Source: Actinomycetes bacterium
GTDB taxonomy: Bacteria; Actinomycetota; Acidimicrobiia; Acidimicrobiales; RAAP-2
Direction: 5' to 3'
DNA: 64,000 bases
NCBI GenBank assembly: GCA_021791145.1
Contig: JAJYXE010000017.1
Span: 37,870-101,869, forward strand
Shown: piece after piece, positions 25,474 through 33,722 of the stretch
Position numbering within the stretch: the first letter of the stretch is position 1
Layout of the letters: the number at the start of each line of letters is the position of its first letter
The notes under the pieces: model-generated
Told to the model about the DNA's origin: nothing
The model's input: only the letters and a program-made list of their open reading frames with translations
Database searches by the model: none
Program-made: the position numbers and the translations under genes

Positions 25474-28077
25474 GTGAGCCTCAGGCCCGGCATCGGCGCG
25501 ACGTACCGCCTGCAGCTGCGACCAGACTTCGGGTTCGCCGACGCAGCTGCGACGGTGCCGTACCTCGCACGCCTCGGCATCGACACCCTCTACCTCTCGC
25601 CGATCGCCGAGGCGGTGCCCGGCAGCCTCCACGGCTACGACGGCACCGACCCCACGCGTCTTCGCGCCGAGCTCGGCGGGGAGCGCTCATACGACGAGCT
25701 GGTCGGCGCGTGCGAGGAGCGCGGGCTCGGCATCTGCGTCGACCACGTCCCCAACCACCTGGCGACGTGGGCCGGTGGCGGATGGTGGCGGGAGCTCCTC
25801 GTCGGCGGGCGGACCTCGCCGGTCGCCGACGTCTTCGACATCGACTGGGACGCCGGCGGCGGCAAGGTCGTGCTCCCGCTCCTCGACGTCCCGCTCGCGA
25901 GCGCCCTCGCGAACGGCACCGTCGAGCTCGCAGCCCGCGACGGGGAGACGGTCGTGCGCGTCGGAAGCCTCGAGCTCCCGCTGGCGCCGGGCACCGAGGG
26001 CCACGACGTCGCCGAGACGCTCGACGCCCAGCACTACCGGCTCGCGGACTGGCACGATCCTGCCGGTCGCAACTACCGGAGGTTCTCCGACATCGACGCC
26101 TTGGTCGGGGTCCGGCTCGAGGATCCCGAAGTCCTGGCGCGCACCCACGCCCTCGTGATCGAGCTCGCCCGCGCGAGACGGCTGTCGTCGCTGCGCGTCG
26201 ACCACGTGGACGGCTTGCGCCGTCCGACCTCGTACCTGAGGTGGCTCGCCCGCGAGACCGGAGTGCCGATCGTCGTCGAGAAGATCCTCAGCAGGGACGA
26301 GCGGCTCCGTGCGGACTGGCCGGTCATCGGGACGACGGGCTACGAGACGATCGACGACGTCGGCGGTGTGCTCGTCGACCCTCACGGGCTCGACCGGCTG
26401 GTGGACGCAGGGCGTGCGGAAGGCGACGGGCCCGTCGACCCGCTTACCGTGGACACGCGCAGGCTCGTCGCCGACCTGAGCTTTTCAGTCGAGATCGCCC
26501 GCGACGCGTCACGCCTCGGCGTGGACCCGACGGGCTTTCGCGACGTGATCACGCGACTAGGGCGTTATCGGACCTACCTCGACACCGTCAAGGGCTCGGT
26601 CGACCCCGAGGAGGGCACGCGCCGTGCGCTCTGGCACGAGCTCGACGAGTCCGCAGTATGGCGCTCGCTTCGCGTGGAGCGAGCAGACGGCGCGCGTGAA
26701 GGGCAGATCGGCGCGGCGGACCGGGTCGTCGACGGCGCGGCGGACCGGGTCGTCGACGGCGCGGCGGACGAGGTCGTCGACGGCGCGGCGGACGAGGTCG
26801 TCGACGCGCTGCTCGAGCCCGACCACCGGGAGACGGCACTCGGGATCCAGCAGCTCACCGTGGCGCTCATGGCGAAGGGGGTCGAGGACACCGCGTGGTA
26901 CCGGCTGGCCGGCCCGCTCGCCTTCTGCGAGGTCGGCGGGGATCCCGCGCGCCGTCGGCACGACGCGCTTGAGCGCTGGCACGAACGGGCGTCCGCGCGC
27001 GTCGCCCGCCGGGTCCACGGGCTCGTGCCAGGGACCACGCACGACACCAAACGTGCACAGGACGTCCGCTGCCGCCTCTACGCACTGTCGGAGATGGCGA
27101 CCCCCTTTGAAGAGGGGCTCCGCGCCTTGCGCAGGGCGATCGGACTCGATGAGGACGGCGCCGACCTCGCCTTCGAGACGAGGGTGGCCGTCCAGCTCGC
27201 GCTCGGTGTGCTCCCGCCTGCAGAGGACGAGTCCTTCCCTGCGTCGTGCGGCGACGCGAAGTGGGCGGGACGCGACGTCGCCAGCCGGTTGGCGGACGCG
27301 CTGGTGAAAGGGGCACGCGAGGCAAAGAAGCGTTCGTCGTGGGCGTCGCCCGACGAGTCGTACGAAGCACGCGTGCGCGAGCTCGCAATGGCTCTCCTCG
27401 CCGACCGCGGCACGCTGCTCCGCCGCTCGTTCGGCACGGTCCTCGATGAAGCGGTGCGGCTCGGCGCGATCAACTCCCTCTCGGCGGTGGTGCTGCGCCA
27501 CACGTTTCCGGGGATACCTGACTGCTACCAGGGCGACGAGGCGTGGAACCTCTCGCTCGTCGATCCCGACAACCGCCGGCCCGTCGACTTCGCCCGGCTG
27601 GAGGACTGCCTCGAGCGTCTCGGCACCCCTGACCTCGTCGACGTCGGCGAGCTCAGACGCTCCTGGCGCGACGGCCGCGTCAAGCTCCACGTCACCGCGA
27701 GCTGCTTGCGGGCCAGGCACGGCGTGGGCGCCGACGCGCTGGCCCCTGAGGCAGCCTACGTACGGCTCGCCGCGTCCGGGCCCGCCTCCGGGTCGGTGCT
27801 CGCCTTCGCGCGGCGTGCAGGCTCCCAGTCGGGCCAGGAGAGCTGGGCGGTTGCCGTCGTCACTCGTCTCGGTGGACGACTCGAGGCCGTCGGCGACGAT
27901 CTCCCCGTCGGACCGTCGTACGAGGGGAGCGAGCTCATGCTCCCAGAGGACGCGCCCCTGCGGTTCATCGACGCGATCTCGGGCCGCCGGGTGGCCGTGC
28001 ACGACGGGGGGATCGACCTCGCCCAGGCCCTGGCGTCGCTGCCGGTCGCCCTGCTCGTCGCGGGCCCGGCCTCCTGA
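25474..28077 (+). CDS. treY: Malto-oligosyltrehalose synthase TreY
   Basis: The 867-aa GH13 protein starts GIGATYRLQLRPDFGF, the classic TreY N-terminus. Catalytic regions are SLRVDHVDGLRRP (nucleophile Asp) and VVEKILSRDERL (acid/base Glu), and the family-specific PGIPDCYQGDEAWNL with LVDPDNRRPVDF is present. TreY isomerises the terminal alpha-1,4 link of a maltodextrin to alpha,alpha-1,1, preparing the TreZ substrate. An eight-residue unit is repeated four times at about residues 414-445 in frame, just before EPDHRETALGIQQLTVALMAKGVEDTA. The start is GTG at 25474; two earlier GTGAGCCT copies at 25452 and 25463 open only tiny frames. Confidence 0.95.
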   Translation: MSLRPGIGATYRLQLRPDFGFADAAATVPYLARLGIDTLYLSPIAEAVPGSLHGYDGTDPTRLRAELGGERSYDELVGACEERGLGICVDHVPNHLATWAGGGWWRELLVGGRTSPVADVFDIDWDAGGGKVVLPLLDVPLASALANGTVELAARDGETVVRVGSLELPLAPGTEGHDVAETLDAQHYRLADWHDPAGRNYRRFSDIDALVGVRLEDPEVLARTHALVIELARARRLSSLRVDHVDGLRRPTSYLRWLARETGVPIVVEKILSRDERLRADWPVIGTTGYETIDDVGGVLVDPHGLDRLVDAGRAEGDGPVDPLTVDTRRLVADLSFSVEIARDASRLGVDPTGFRDVITRLGRYRTYLDTVKGSVDPEEGTRRALWHELDESAVWRSLRVERADGAREGQIGAADRVVDGAADRVVDGAADEVVDGAADEVVDALLEPDHRETALGIQQLTVALMAKGVEDTAWYRLAGPLAFCEVGGDPARRRHDALERWHERASARVARRVHGLVPGTTHDTKRAQDVRCRLYALSEMATPFEEGLRALRRAIGLDEDGADLAFETRVAVQLALGVLPPAEDESFPASCGDAKWAGRDVASRLADALVKGAREAKKRSSWASPDESYEARVRELAMALLADRGTLLRRSFGTVLDEAVRLGAINSLSAVVLRHTFPGIPDCYQGDEAWNLSLVDPDNRRPVDFARLEDCLERLGTPDLVDVGELRRSWRDGRVKLHVTASCLRARHGVGADALAPEAAYVRLAASGPASGSVLAFARRAGSQSGQESWAVAVVTRLGGRLEAVGDDLPVGPSYEGSELMLPEDAPLRFIDAISGRRVAVHDGGIDLAQALASLPVALLVAGPAS
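26713..26808 (+). repeat. 24-bp in-frame repeat, 4 copies (TreY)
   Basis: A 24-bp unit beginning GCGGCGGACCGGGTCGTC is repeated four times. The last two copies share GACGAG in place of GACCGG, suggesting stepwise duplication. It encodes A-A-D-R/E-V-V-D-G. Confidence 0.95.
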
Positions 28078-28122
28078 GCCGCCGCCGGACGTCCAGCGGT
28101 CGGGCCTGCCAGAGTTTGCCCG

Positions 28123-31041
28123 GTGAGCGGTGCCCCGGCGAGCGGTGCCCCGGCGGGCGCGGGAGTGGGAAGCCTCGGTGAGGCGACGCTCGAGCGCGAG
28201 CGGCCGAGCGCGCAAGCGGCCCGGTCGGCGAGCCGGCCTCGCCATTCGTTGGCGCGGCGCCCCCAGCGAGTGGCGGTCGGAAGCCTTGTCGTGCTCTCGC
28301 TGCTCGTGTACGGCCTGCCAGCGCTCTTCGGACACCCGGTGGTCCCCGGCGACGATCTCATTCAGAACCTGCCGCTTCGCGAGCTCGTCGGAGACGACCT
28401 CCGGGCCGGCAGGCTCCCCGTCTTCGACCCGTACATCTGGTCCGGCGCGCCGCTGCTCGCGGGGTGGAACGCCGGTGCTGCCTATCCGTTGACGTGGCTG
28501 TTCGCCGTGATGAGCGGCACCGCGGCGTGGACGCTGAACCTCGTCGCCGCTGCAGCGTGCGCGTCCGTCGGCTGTTACGCCTTCCTGCGGGCCTCGGGTC
28601 TCGCGGTGGTCCCGAGCTGGGCCGGCGCGATGACCTTCGCCTTTGGCGGCGGCATGGTCGCCCAGGTGTCCCACGTCGGCTTCATCATCGGCATGAGCTG
28701 GGTGCCCCTCGCGCTGCTCGCGCTCCTGCGCCTCACGGCGCCCGCCGCATCCACGACGTCGAGCTCGAGGCTGCGTTGGGCCGCCCTCCTCGCAGTGACG
28801 GTCGGCATGGTGCTCCTCTCTGGAGAGCCGCGTGCGGTGACCGACGGCGCGGTGGTGCTCGCCATCTACGCAGCGTGGCGCATCCTCGCTGCCCTGAGGG
28901 CATCTTGGAGGGCTGGTGCCGTCGCCGCAGGGACGGTGCTCCTCGGCGCCGGAGCCGGGATCGGTCTGGGCGCGGTCCAGATCCTCCCGGGCCTCGCCGC
29001 GGTCGCGACCTCCCAGCGCGCCCACCCGGGCGCCTTCCTCTTCGGAGCAGGCTCCCTGCCGGCCCACTGGCTCACGCTCCTCGGGGTACCCGACCTCCTT
29101 GGCGGCTCGGGGTCCTTCGGCCAACCCGTCTTCTTCGCGAGGTACAACCTGACCGAGGTCACCGGGTACGTGGGTCTCCTGCCTCTCGTCGCGGCCGTCG
29201 CGCTCTTCGCTCGCCTGCGCCGGCACCGGCCCCTCCCACAGTGGCTGGTCTGGGAAGTCGTCGCCCTCGCGGGCATCCTGCTCGCGCTCGGTGACAACAC
29301 CTTGCTGTGGCACCTCCTCATCCACATCCCTCTGCTCGGCGCCCAGCGTCTCCAGAGCCGGGCGATCCTCATCACGGATCTGGCTCTCGCCGTCCTGCTC
29401 GCGTGCTGGCTCGACGGCTGGGTCCCCGGCGCGTCCCCTTCGGCGACGACGAGTGGTGCCGGCGGTGCGAGTGAGCGGGCGCTCGGCGCTCTGCCGCTCG
29501 CTGGAGTCATCGGCATCGTCGTGGTGGCGTTCACCGACGGGAGCGGGCTCCTGCGCTGGATGGGTGTGCAGACACAGGCCGCGAGCCATGCGGCGTCACT
29601 CCGGCCATGGCTCGTCCCCGCGCTGGCACTGGCCGGGGCGGCCCTCGCGCTCGTGATCACGGGGCCGCGCCTGTCACCGACCCTTCGCAGCACGCTTGCG
29701 ACGTCGTTCGTCGTGGTGGACCTGCTCGTCTTCAGCCTGACGGCCGTGGTCGCCGTCGGCCGCGCCAGTGCTTCGAGCACTGCTCCGGCACCTTCTCGCC
29801 CCGTTCCCTCTTCGCCGGCGGTGGCCGCGGCCCGGTCGCGCTCGCGCTCGGGGGCACAGCGGACGATCGGGATCGCGACAATGCACCTGTCGGGGCGCTT
29901 CGCCGTCTACGACCCCGGCCGGCTGTACCCCTCCCAACTGAGGGCCCTCGGAGTTCCGGACGCCAACGCCCTCGCCGGCACCTGGTCCGTGGAAGGCTAC
30001 GGCTCCATCGTCGACGGCCACTATGCGACGCTCACGGGGGTGCACGGCGTCTCGGGGAGAGGACAGGACGTGTTCTCTCCGCGCGCCGCGGCGGACGGCG
30101 TGCTCGACTCGCTCTCGACGCAGGCGGTCCTCGCTCCAGCCCAGTACTTCCGAGTGCCTGTCAAACCGGGAGCGAGTGCCAAAGCGGGAGCAGGCGGGCG
30201 AAGCGGGGAACGCGGCCTCTCGCCAGGGCGCACGACGACGTGGTTCCTCGGCGGCCCACTGGCGGTTCGGTCCGCCCACCTGGACATTCGGGTGTCGCCT
30301 TCTCCAGGCCGCGGAGCCCGCACCTTGGTGGTGCGCGTCGGCGTGCTCACCCAAGATGGCGCCATCCGCTGGGCGCGCGTCGAGACGTACGAGACCTCGG
30401 CAACCGACATCTCGGCGACCGCCGCTCGCGTGCACGCCGTCTGGGTCTCTCCGACCGACGCGGTGGCTCTCCTCGTCGACTCGACGCTACCCGCGAGCGC
30501 AGAGCCGCCGATCCTCGTCGACCGTACCGGCAGATCCTACGAGCTCGACGGAACACTGCAGCAGGCGATGTCCGCGCCCCACTGGGAGTACCGGGGCCAG
30601 GACGGGCCCTTCGCCGTCTTCTTCGACCAGCGCGCGAAGCCGGCACTGACGCTACGCGCACCACGCGGGGGAAGCCTGCGCGGCGCCTCGGTTCGCCGCT
30701 TGACCGGCCCAGAGCTCGAGCCGAGTGCCGCGATCGTCTCGTCGCCGAAAGGGGTGGACGTGGTGCGCGCCGACGCGGCCGTGCCTGGCTGGAGCGCGTC
30801 GTGGACCCCAACGCCATCCCGAGGCGCTCCACCGCCGGCTCCCAAAGCCCTGACGGTGCGCCGGCTCGGTGTCGTCCAGGTCGTCCGAGTCCCCGCAGGG
30901 CGTGGCGTGCTCACGTGGCGCTACCGGGCGCCCGGGCTGCTCGCCGGAGAGCTCGCGTCCGCAGCGTCGGTCGCGTTGGTGCTCGTACTGTTCGTGGTCG
31001 CCGCCCGGCGCGGCCGAGTCAGCCGGACGCGATCGGCCTAG
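28123..31041 (+). CDS. Large YfhO-like integral membrane protein
   Basis: The 972-aa protein has about a dozen hydrophobic helices, mostly in the first 550 residues and one near the C-terminus (ASAASVALVLVLFVVAARRG), with a large soluble domain between. The first loop PGDDLIQNLPLRELVGDDLR and YIWSGAPLLAGWNAGAAYP is typical of YfhO/GT-C-like proteins, which use polyprenyl-phosphate sugar donors to modify surface polymers. The donor-binding acidic loop (DDLIQ) is present. The N-terminal 40 residues are low complexity. The GTG start at 28123 follows treY by 45 bp. Involvement in cell-surface glycosylation is inferred from family only. Confidence 0.8.
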   Translation: MSGAPASGAPAGAGVGSLGEATLERERPSAQAARSASRPRHSLARRPQRVAVGSLVVLSLLVYGLPALFGHPVVPGDDLIQNLPLRELVGDDLRAGRLPVFDPYIWSGAPLLAGWNAGAAYPLTWLFAVMSGTAAWTLNLVAAAACASVGCYAFLRASGLAVVPSWAGAMTFAFGGGMVAQVSHVGFIIGMSWVPLALLALLRLTAPAASTTSSSRLRWAALLAVTVGMVLLSGEPRAVTDGAVVLAIYAAWRILAALRASWRAGAVAAGTVLLGAGAGIGLGAVQILPGLAAVATSQRAHPGAFLFGAGSLPAHWLTLLGVPDLLGGSGSFGQPVFFARYNLTEVTGYVGLLPLVAAVALFARLRRHRPLPQWLVWEVVALAGILLALGDNTLLWHLLIHIPLLGAQRLQSRAILITDLALAVLLACWLDGWVPGASPSATTSGAGGASERALGALPLAGVIGIVVVAFTDGSGLLRWMGVQTQAASHAASLRPWLVPALALAGAALALVITGPRLSPTLRSTLATSFVVVDLLVFSLTAVVAVGRASASSTAPAPSRPVPSSPAVAAARSRSRSGAQRTIGIATMHLSGRFAVYDPGRLYPSQLRALGVPDANALAGTWSVEGYGSIVDGHYATLTGVHGVSGRGQDVFSPRAAADGVLDSLSTQAVLAPAQYFRVPVKPGASAKAGAGGRSGERGLSPGRTTTWFLGGPLAVRSAHLDIRVSPSPGRGARTLVVRVGVLTQDGAIRWARVETYETSATDISATAARVHAVWVSPTDAVALLVDSTLPASAEPPILVDRTGRSYELDGTLQQAMSAPHWEYRGQDGPFAVFFDQRAKPALTLRAPRGGSLRGASVRRLTGPELEPSAAIVSSPKGVDVVRADAAVPGWSASWTPTPSRGAPPPAPKALTVRRLGVVQVVRVPAGRGVLTWRYRAPGLLAGELASAASVALVLVLFVVAARRGRVSRTRSA

Positions 31042-31135
31042 CGCCGGCCCAGCGCCAGCCCAGCGCAGGCCCACCGCCCGGCACAGCGCCCGGCACCCCG
31101 ATCGGCCTGGCACCCCGATCGGCCTGGCACCCCGA
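31040..31135. repeat. Intergenic 11-bp (x3) and 17-bp (x2.6) tandem repeats
   Basis: AGCGCCGGCCC-type 11-mers (31040-31072) and GGCACCCCGATCGGCCT 17-mers (31092-31135) repeat between two genes. Unlike the coding arrays, neither unit length is a multiple of three. Confidence 0.92.
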
Positions 31136-31147
31136 AGGGGAGCTTCG

Positions 31148-31153
31148 TACAGT
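31148..31153 (+). promoter_or_regulatory. -10 element (TACAGT) of the DinB gene
   Basis: TACAGT is 6 nt before the GTG at 31160, immediately after the intergenic repeats. Confidence 0.45.
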
Positions 31154-31159
31154 GAGGCC

Positions 31160-31639
31160 GTGGCCAAGGACACGGACTTCGCCTTCCCGCGCGACGACGT
31201 CGACGAGCGCGAGCTCTACCTCATCTGGCTCGACTTCCTGCGTGGCGCCGTGCTGCGAAATGTCTCCGGTCTCACCGAAGAGGAGGCGCATCGACGTCCG
31301 AGCGGGAAGCTCCTGCCCCTGGCCGGCATCCTCAACCATCTCATCGGCGTCGAGCGCCGCTGGATCGACGGGGGCATGCTCGGCGGGCCGATCGTGCAAG
31401 ACGAAGAAGAGTTCTTCCCGGGTCCCGAGCTGACTGTCGCGGACGTGACGCGTGCCTACCACGCTCGTGCCCAGCGCACCAACGAGGTTGTCCGTGGAAT
31501 GCCCCTCGACACGCCCAACGGGCGCCGCGAGGGGACGACGCTGCGTTGGACCCTCCTGCACCTCATCAACGAGACCGCCCGCCACGCGGGGCATGCCGAC
31601 GCAGTGCGCGAGCTGATCGACGGCTCGACGGGCGAGTGA
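31160..31639 (+). CDS. DinB family protein (DUF664)
   Basis: The 159-aa protein is a four-helix DinB/YfiT-type protein. Metal-site histidines are visible at ILNHLIGVERRW and LLHLINETARHAGHAD. In Actinobacteria such proteins are mostly mycothiol- or bacillithiol-type S-transferases of unknown substrate. GTG at 31160 gives the family-typical length; TACAGT lies 6 nt upstream. The stop overlaps the GTG of the following flavin enzyme (GTGA at 31636-31639), so these two genes are translationally coupled and may act on the same compound. That functional link is inference. Confidence 0.85.
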   Translation: MAKDTDFAFPRDDVDERELYLIWLDFLRGAVLRNVSGLTEEEAHRRPSGKLLPLAGILNHLIGVERRWIDGGMLGGPIVQDEEEFFPGPELTVADVTRAYHARAQRTNEVVRGMPLDTPNGRREGTTLRWTLLHLINETARHAGHADAVRELIDGSTGE

Positions 31640-32481
31640 GCGACCTCGTGCGTCACGGGCTCTTCTTCCCTCCGTTCGGAGAGCTCTCCGATCCCGCCAC
31701 CGTGCTCCGGATCGGTGAAGCGGCCGAGGGACGAGGATGGGACGGCGTGTTCCTCTGGGACCACATGATCCGGCCGCCGGGGGACCCCCAGGAGATCGCG
31801 GACCCCTGGATCCTGCTCGCGGCGGTCGCCGCATCCACGACCACGATCCGGCTCGGCACGATGGTCACCCCGCTGGCGCGCCGGCGCCCGCAGAAATTGG
31901 CGCGGGAGACGGTCACCTTGGACCGCCTGTCCCGAGGACGTCTGGTGCTCGGCATCGGACTCGGTACCGACAGCGGTGGCGAGTTCGGGCGCTTCGCCGA
32001 GTGCACGGAGGAGCCGGCGCGCGCTGCGATGCTCGACGAGGCCCTCGAGCTGCTCTTCGCCCTGTGGTCGGGCGAGGAGGTCCACCACGAGGGCCCCCAC
32101 TTCCGCGCCGAAGGGGTCCGGTTCCTCCCGACGCCCTTCCAGCGTCCTCGCATCCCGGTGTGGGGTGCGGCGGTCGGCGACCGACCGCGTCCGGGTCCCC
32201 TGCACAGGGCGGCGCGGCTCGACGGGATCTTCCCCGTGCACGCGACGATCGAAGAGTTCCGGGCCATCGTCGAGGAGGTGCGCTCGCTTCGGGGCTCGCT
32301 CGATGGTTTCGACGTTGCGGCGGAAGTGGAGCCGGACGCGGAAGGCGCTTCGCTAGACGAGTACGAAGAAGCGGGCGCCACTTGGATCATGCACTCCTTT
32401 CCCGTCGACGCGACGGCCGAAGACGTCGCCAACATCGCCGAACGCGGTCCGCTGGCATCCGACGGCGTCCCTCGAAGTTGA
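31636..32481 (+). CDS. LLM-class (luciferase-like) flavin-dependent oxidoreductase
   Basis: The 281-aa TIM-barrel protein carries typical LLM features: GWDGVFLWDHM near residue 33, IRLGTMVTPLARRRP, LARETVTLDRLSRGRLVLGIGLG and the PRIPVWGAA strand. LLM members use FMN or F420; in Actinobacteria F420-dependent ones are common, but the cofactor cannot be assigned here. It is coupled to the DinB gene by GTGA. The C-terminus is short compared with 300-340-aa relatives. The substrate is unknown. Confidence 0.88.
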   Translation: MSDLVRHGLFFPPFGELSDPATVLRIGEAAEGRGWDGVFLWDHMIRPPGDPQEIADPWILLAAVAASTTTIRLGTMVTPLARRRPQKLARETVTLDRLSRGRLVLGIGLGTDSGGEFGRFAECTEEPARAAMLDEALELLFALWSGEEVHHEGPHFRAEGVRFLPTPFQRPRIPVWGAAVGDRPRPGPLHRAARLDGIFPVHATIEEFRAIVEEVRSLRGSLDGFDVAAEVEPDAEGASLDEYEEAGATWIMHSFPVDATAEDVANIAERGPLASDGVPRS

Positions 32482-32590
32482 CGCCGTGCGACGGGCACGA
32501 GCCCGCCGCCGGCCGCGCGCCCGACGCGCACAGCGTCTCGAACGGCAACACGCCATCCGGCCTCGGGACGCTCCGAGGCCACCCCCTCGC

Positions 32591-32596
32591 TAAGGT
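32591..32596 (+). promoter_or_regulatory. -10 element (TAAGGT) of phoU
   Basis: TAAGGT is followed by 9 nt and ATG at 32606, without a Shine-Dalgarno sequence. Confidence 0.45.
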
Positions 32597-32605
32597 CGGA
32601 TCGAG

Positions 32606-33217
32606 ATGAGCTCTGACGCCGAGCAGCAGGTCCTGCACCTCTTCGCAAGGGTCACCGAGGCGCTCGCACGTGCCACGTGGGCATTGCTCTCCGCAGACGT
32701 CGAGCTCGGACAGTCCGTGGTCCAAGACGACCGGCAGATCGACGGGCAGGTGGGGTCCATCGAAGAATCGGTCTGGCGAGACCTGGACGAGCGCATCGGC
32801 GCCTCTGCGGAGATCCGCCGTCTGGTGCGGCTGCTCTTCGCCCTGTCGGAGCTCGAGAGGAGCGCCGACTTGGCAGAGCACATCGCGCAGCGCGCGGTGC
32901 TCGGGCTCGGCGGCGAGATGACCCCGGTCAGCCGGGGCATCGTCCAACGGATGTCCGAGGTGGCCATCGACATGTGGCGCGAGGCTGCCGATGTCTACGC
33001 GAACGGCGGTTCGGGGACGCTCGACCTCGGCGAGACAGACGAGGAGCTGGACATCCTGCACGACCGGCTGACCGCCGAAGTCGCGACCGGGTCGATGCAG
33101 CCTCCGGTCGCCGCCCAGGTCACTCTTCTCGCGCGTTTCTACGAGCGGTTGGGAGACCACGCGGTCAACCTGAGCCGCAGGCTCGGGGCGCACGACGGGC
33201 CTCCCGGCGCCGGGTAG
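32606..33217 (+). CDS. phoU: PhoU-family phosphate uptake regulator
   Basis: The 203-aa protein consists of two three-helix PhoU repeats. The metal-binding motif occurs in both: ELERSADLAEHIAQ and RFYERLGDHAVNLSRR (E/DxxxD-type positions). PhoU couples the PstSCAB transporter to the phosphate-sensing kinase and represses the Pho response when phosphate is plentiful. No pst genes are next to it; a SenX3/RegX3-like pair, its usual partner in Actinobacteria, is about 29 kb away at the right end of the window. Leaderless ATG start. Confidence 0.9.
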   Translation: MSSDAEQQVLHLFARVTEALARATWALLSADVELGQSVVQDDRQIDGQVGSIEESVWRDLDERIGASAEIRRLVRLLFALSELERSADLAEHIAQRAVLGLGGEMTPVSRGIVQRMSEVAIDMWREAADVYANGGSGTLDLGETDEELDILHDRLTAEVATGSMQPPVAAQVTLLARFYERLGDHAVNLSRRLGAHDGPPGAG

Positions 33218-33245
33218 CTCGGTCCGCTCCCTGCCTTTTGGGGGC

Positions 33246-33274
33246 TTTACTTCTGTCCAGCCTTCTCGTAAGAT
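33246..33274 (+). promoter_or_regulatory. Sigma-70-type promoter (TTTACT-N17-TAAGAT)
   Basis: TTTACT at 33246-33251 and TAAGAT at 33269-33274 are separated by exactly 17 nt. This is one of the best -35/-10 pairs in the window. It would start transcription near 33281, upstream of the small repeat-bearing ORF. Confidence 0.65.
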
Positions 33275-33312
33275 CTTCGGCTCAGCCGCGAGCAGAGAGC
33301 GAGGTGACCACG

Positions 33313-33474
33313 ATGGCAGGCGGATCCAACAAGTGCTTGTCACGTGGTCGCGTCCTGTTGCCGACGAGCTCTCCGGTCGGCAAGCTTCGGACCGGGGTGC
33401 GCCTTCGGACCGGGGTGCGCCTTCGGACCGCGGTGCGCCTTCGGACCGCGGTGCGCACGGCGCCGACGTACTGA
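33313..33474 (+). CDS. Small basic ORF with Arg/Thr repeats upstream of an ABC exporter
   Basis: This 53-codon ORF starts ATG at 33313 behind GAGGTG (6-nt spacing) and a strong promoter. The peptide has a unique N-terminus (MAGGSNKCLSRGRVLLP) and four hexapeptide units of the type L-R-T-G/A-V-R, encoded by 18-bp repeats, ending TAPTY. It is too short for normal gene calling. It could be a secreted or exported peptide, a leader peptide controlling the ABC exporter 248 bp downstream, or a spurious ORF carrying one of the window's many repeats. No family is recognised. Confidence 0.45.
   Translation: MAGGSNKCLSRGRVLLPTSSPVGKLRTGVRLRTGVRLRTAVRLRTAVRTAPTY
33385..33456 (+). repeat. 18-bp in-frame repeat, 4 copies (small ORF)
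   Basis: CTTCGGACCGGGGTGCGC occurs twice, then CTTCGGACCGCGGTGCGC twice, a pattern expected from stepwise duplication. Confidence 0.95.
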
Positions 33475-33537
33475 CCACGTCGCCACTCGCGACGTCGGGG
33501 CGCCGCTCCGACTAGGTCACGGCGACGTGCCCGGAGA

Positions 33538-33570
33538 CCCGGAGGACTGGCGACGCCCCGAACCTCCGGG
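33538..33570 (+). other. Inverted repeat in the leader of the ABC exporter
   Basis: CCCGGAGG and CCTCCGGG form an 8-bp stem around a 17-nt loop, between the small ORF and the ABC gene. It could act in transcript attenuation, but nothing else supports this. Confidence 0.3.
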
Positions 33571-33722
33571 GGTCCTTCGTCCCGCGTCGGTCCGAGATCG
33601 ACCGGCGCCCCACAGGCTGGGCCGAGACTCGACGGACCGGTACTCGACGCAGTCGCCGACGATGCTCCTCTTTCGTCCTCCCGCCCCCTCTTCCTTCCGC
33701 ACCTTTCACACGGAGCCCCTCG

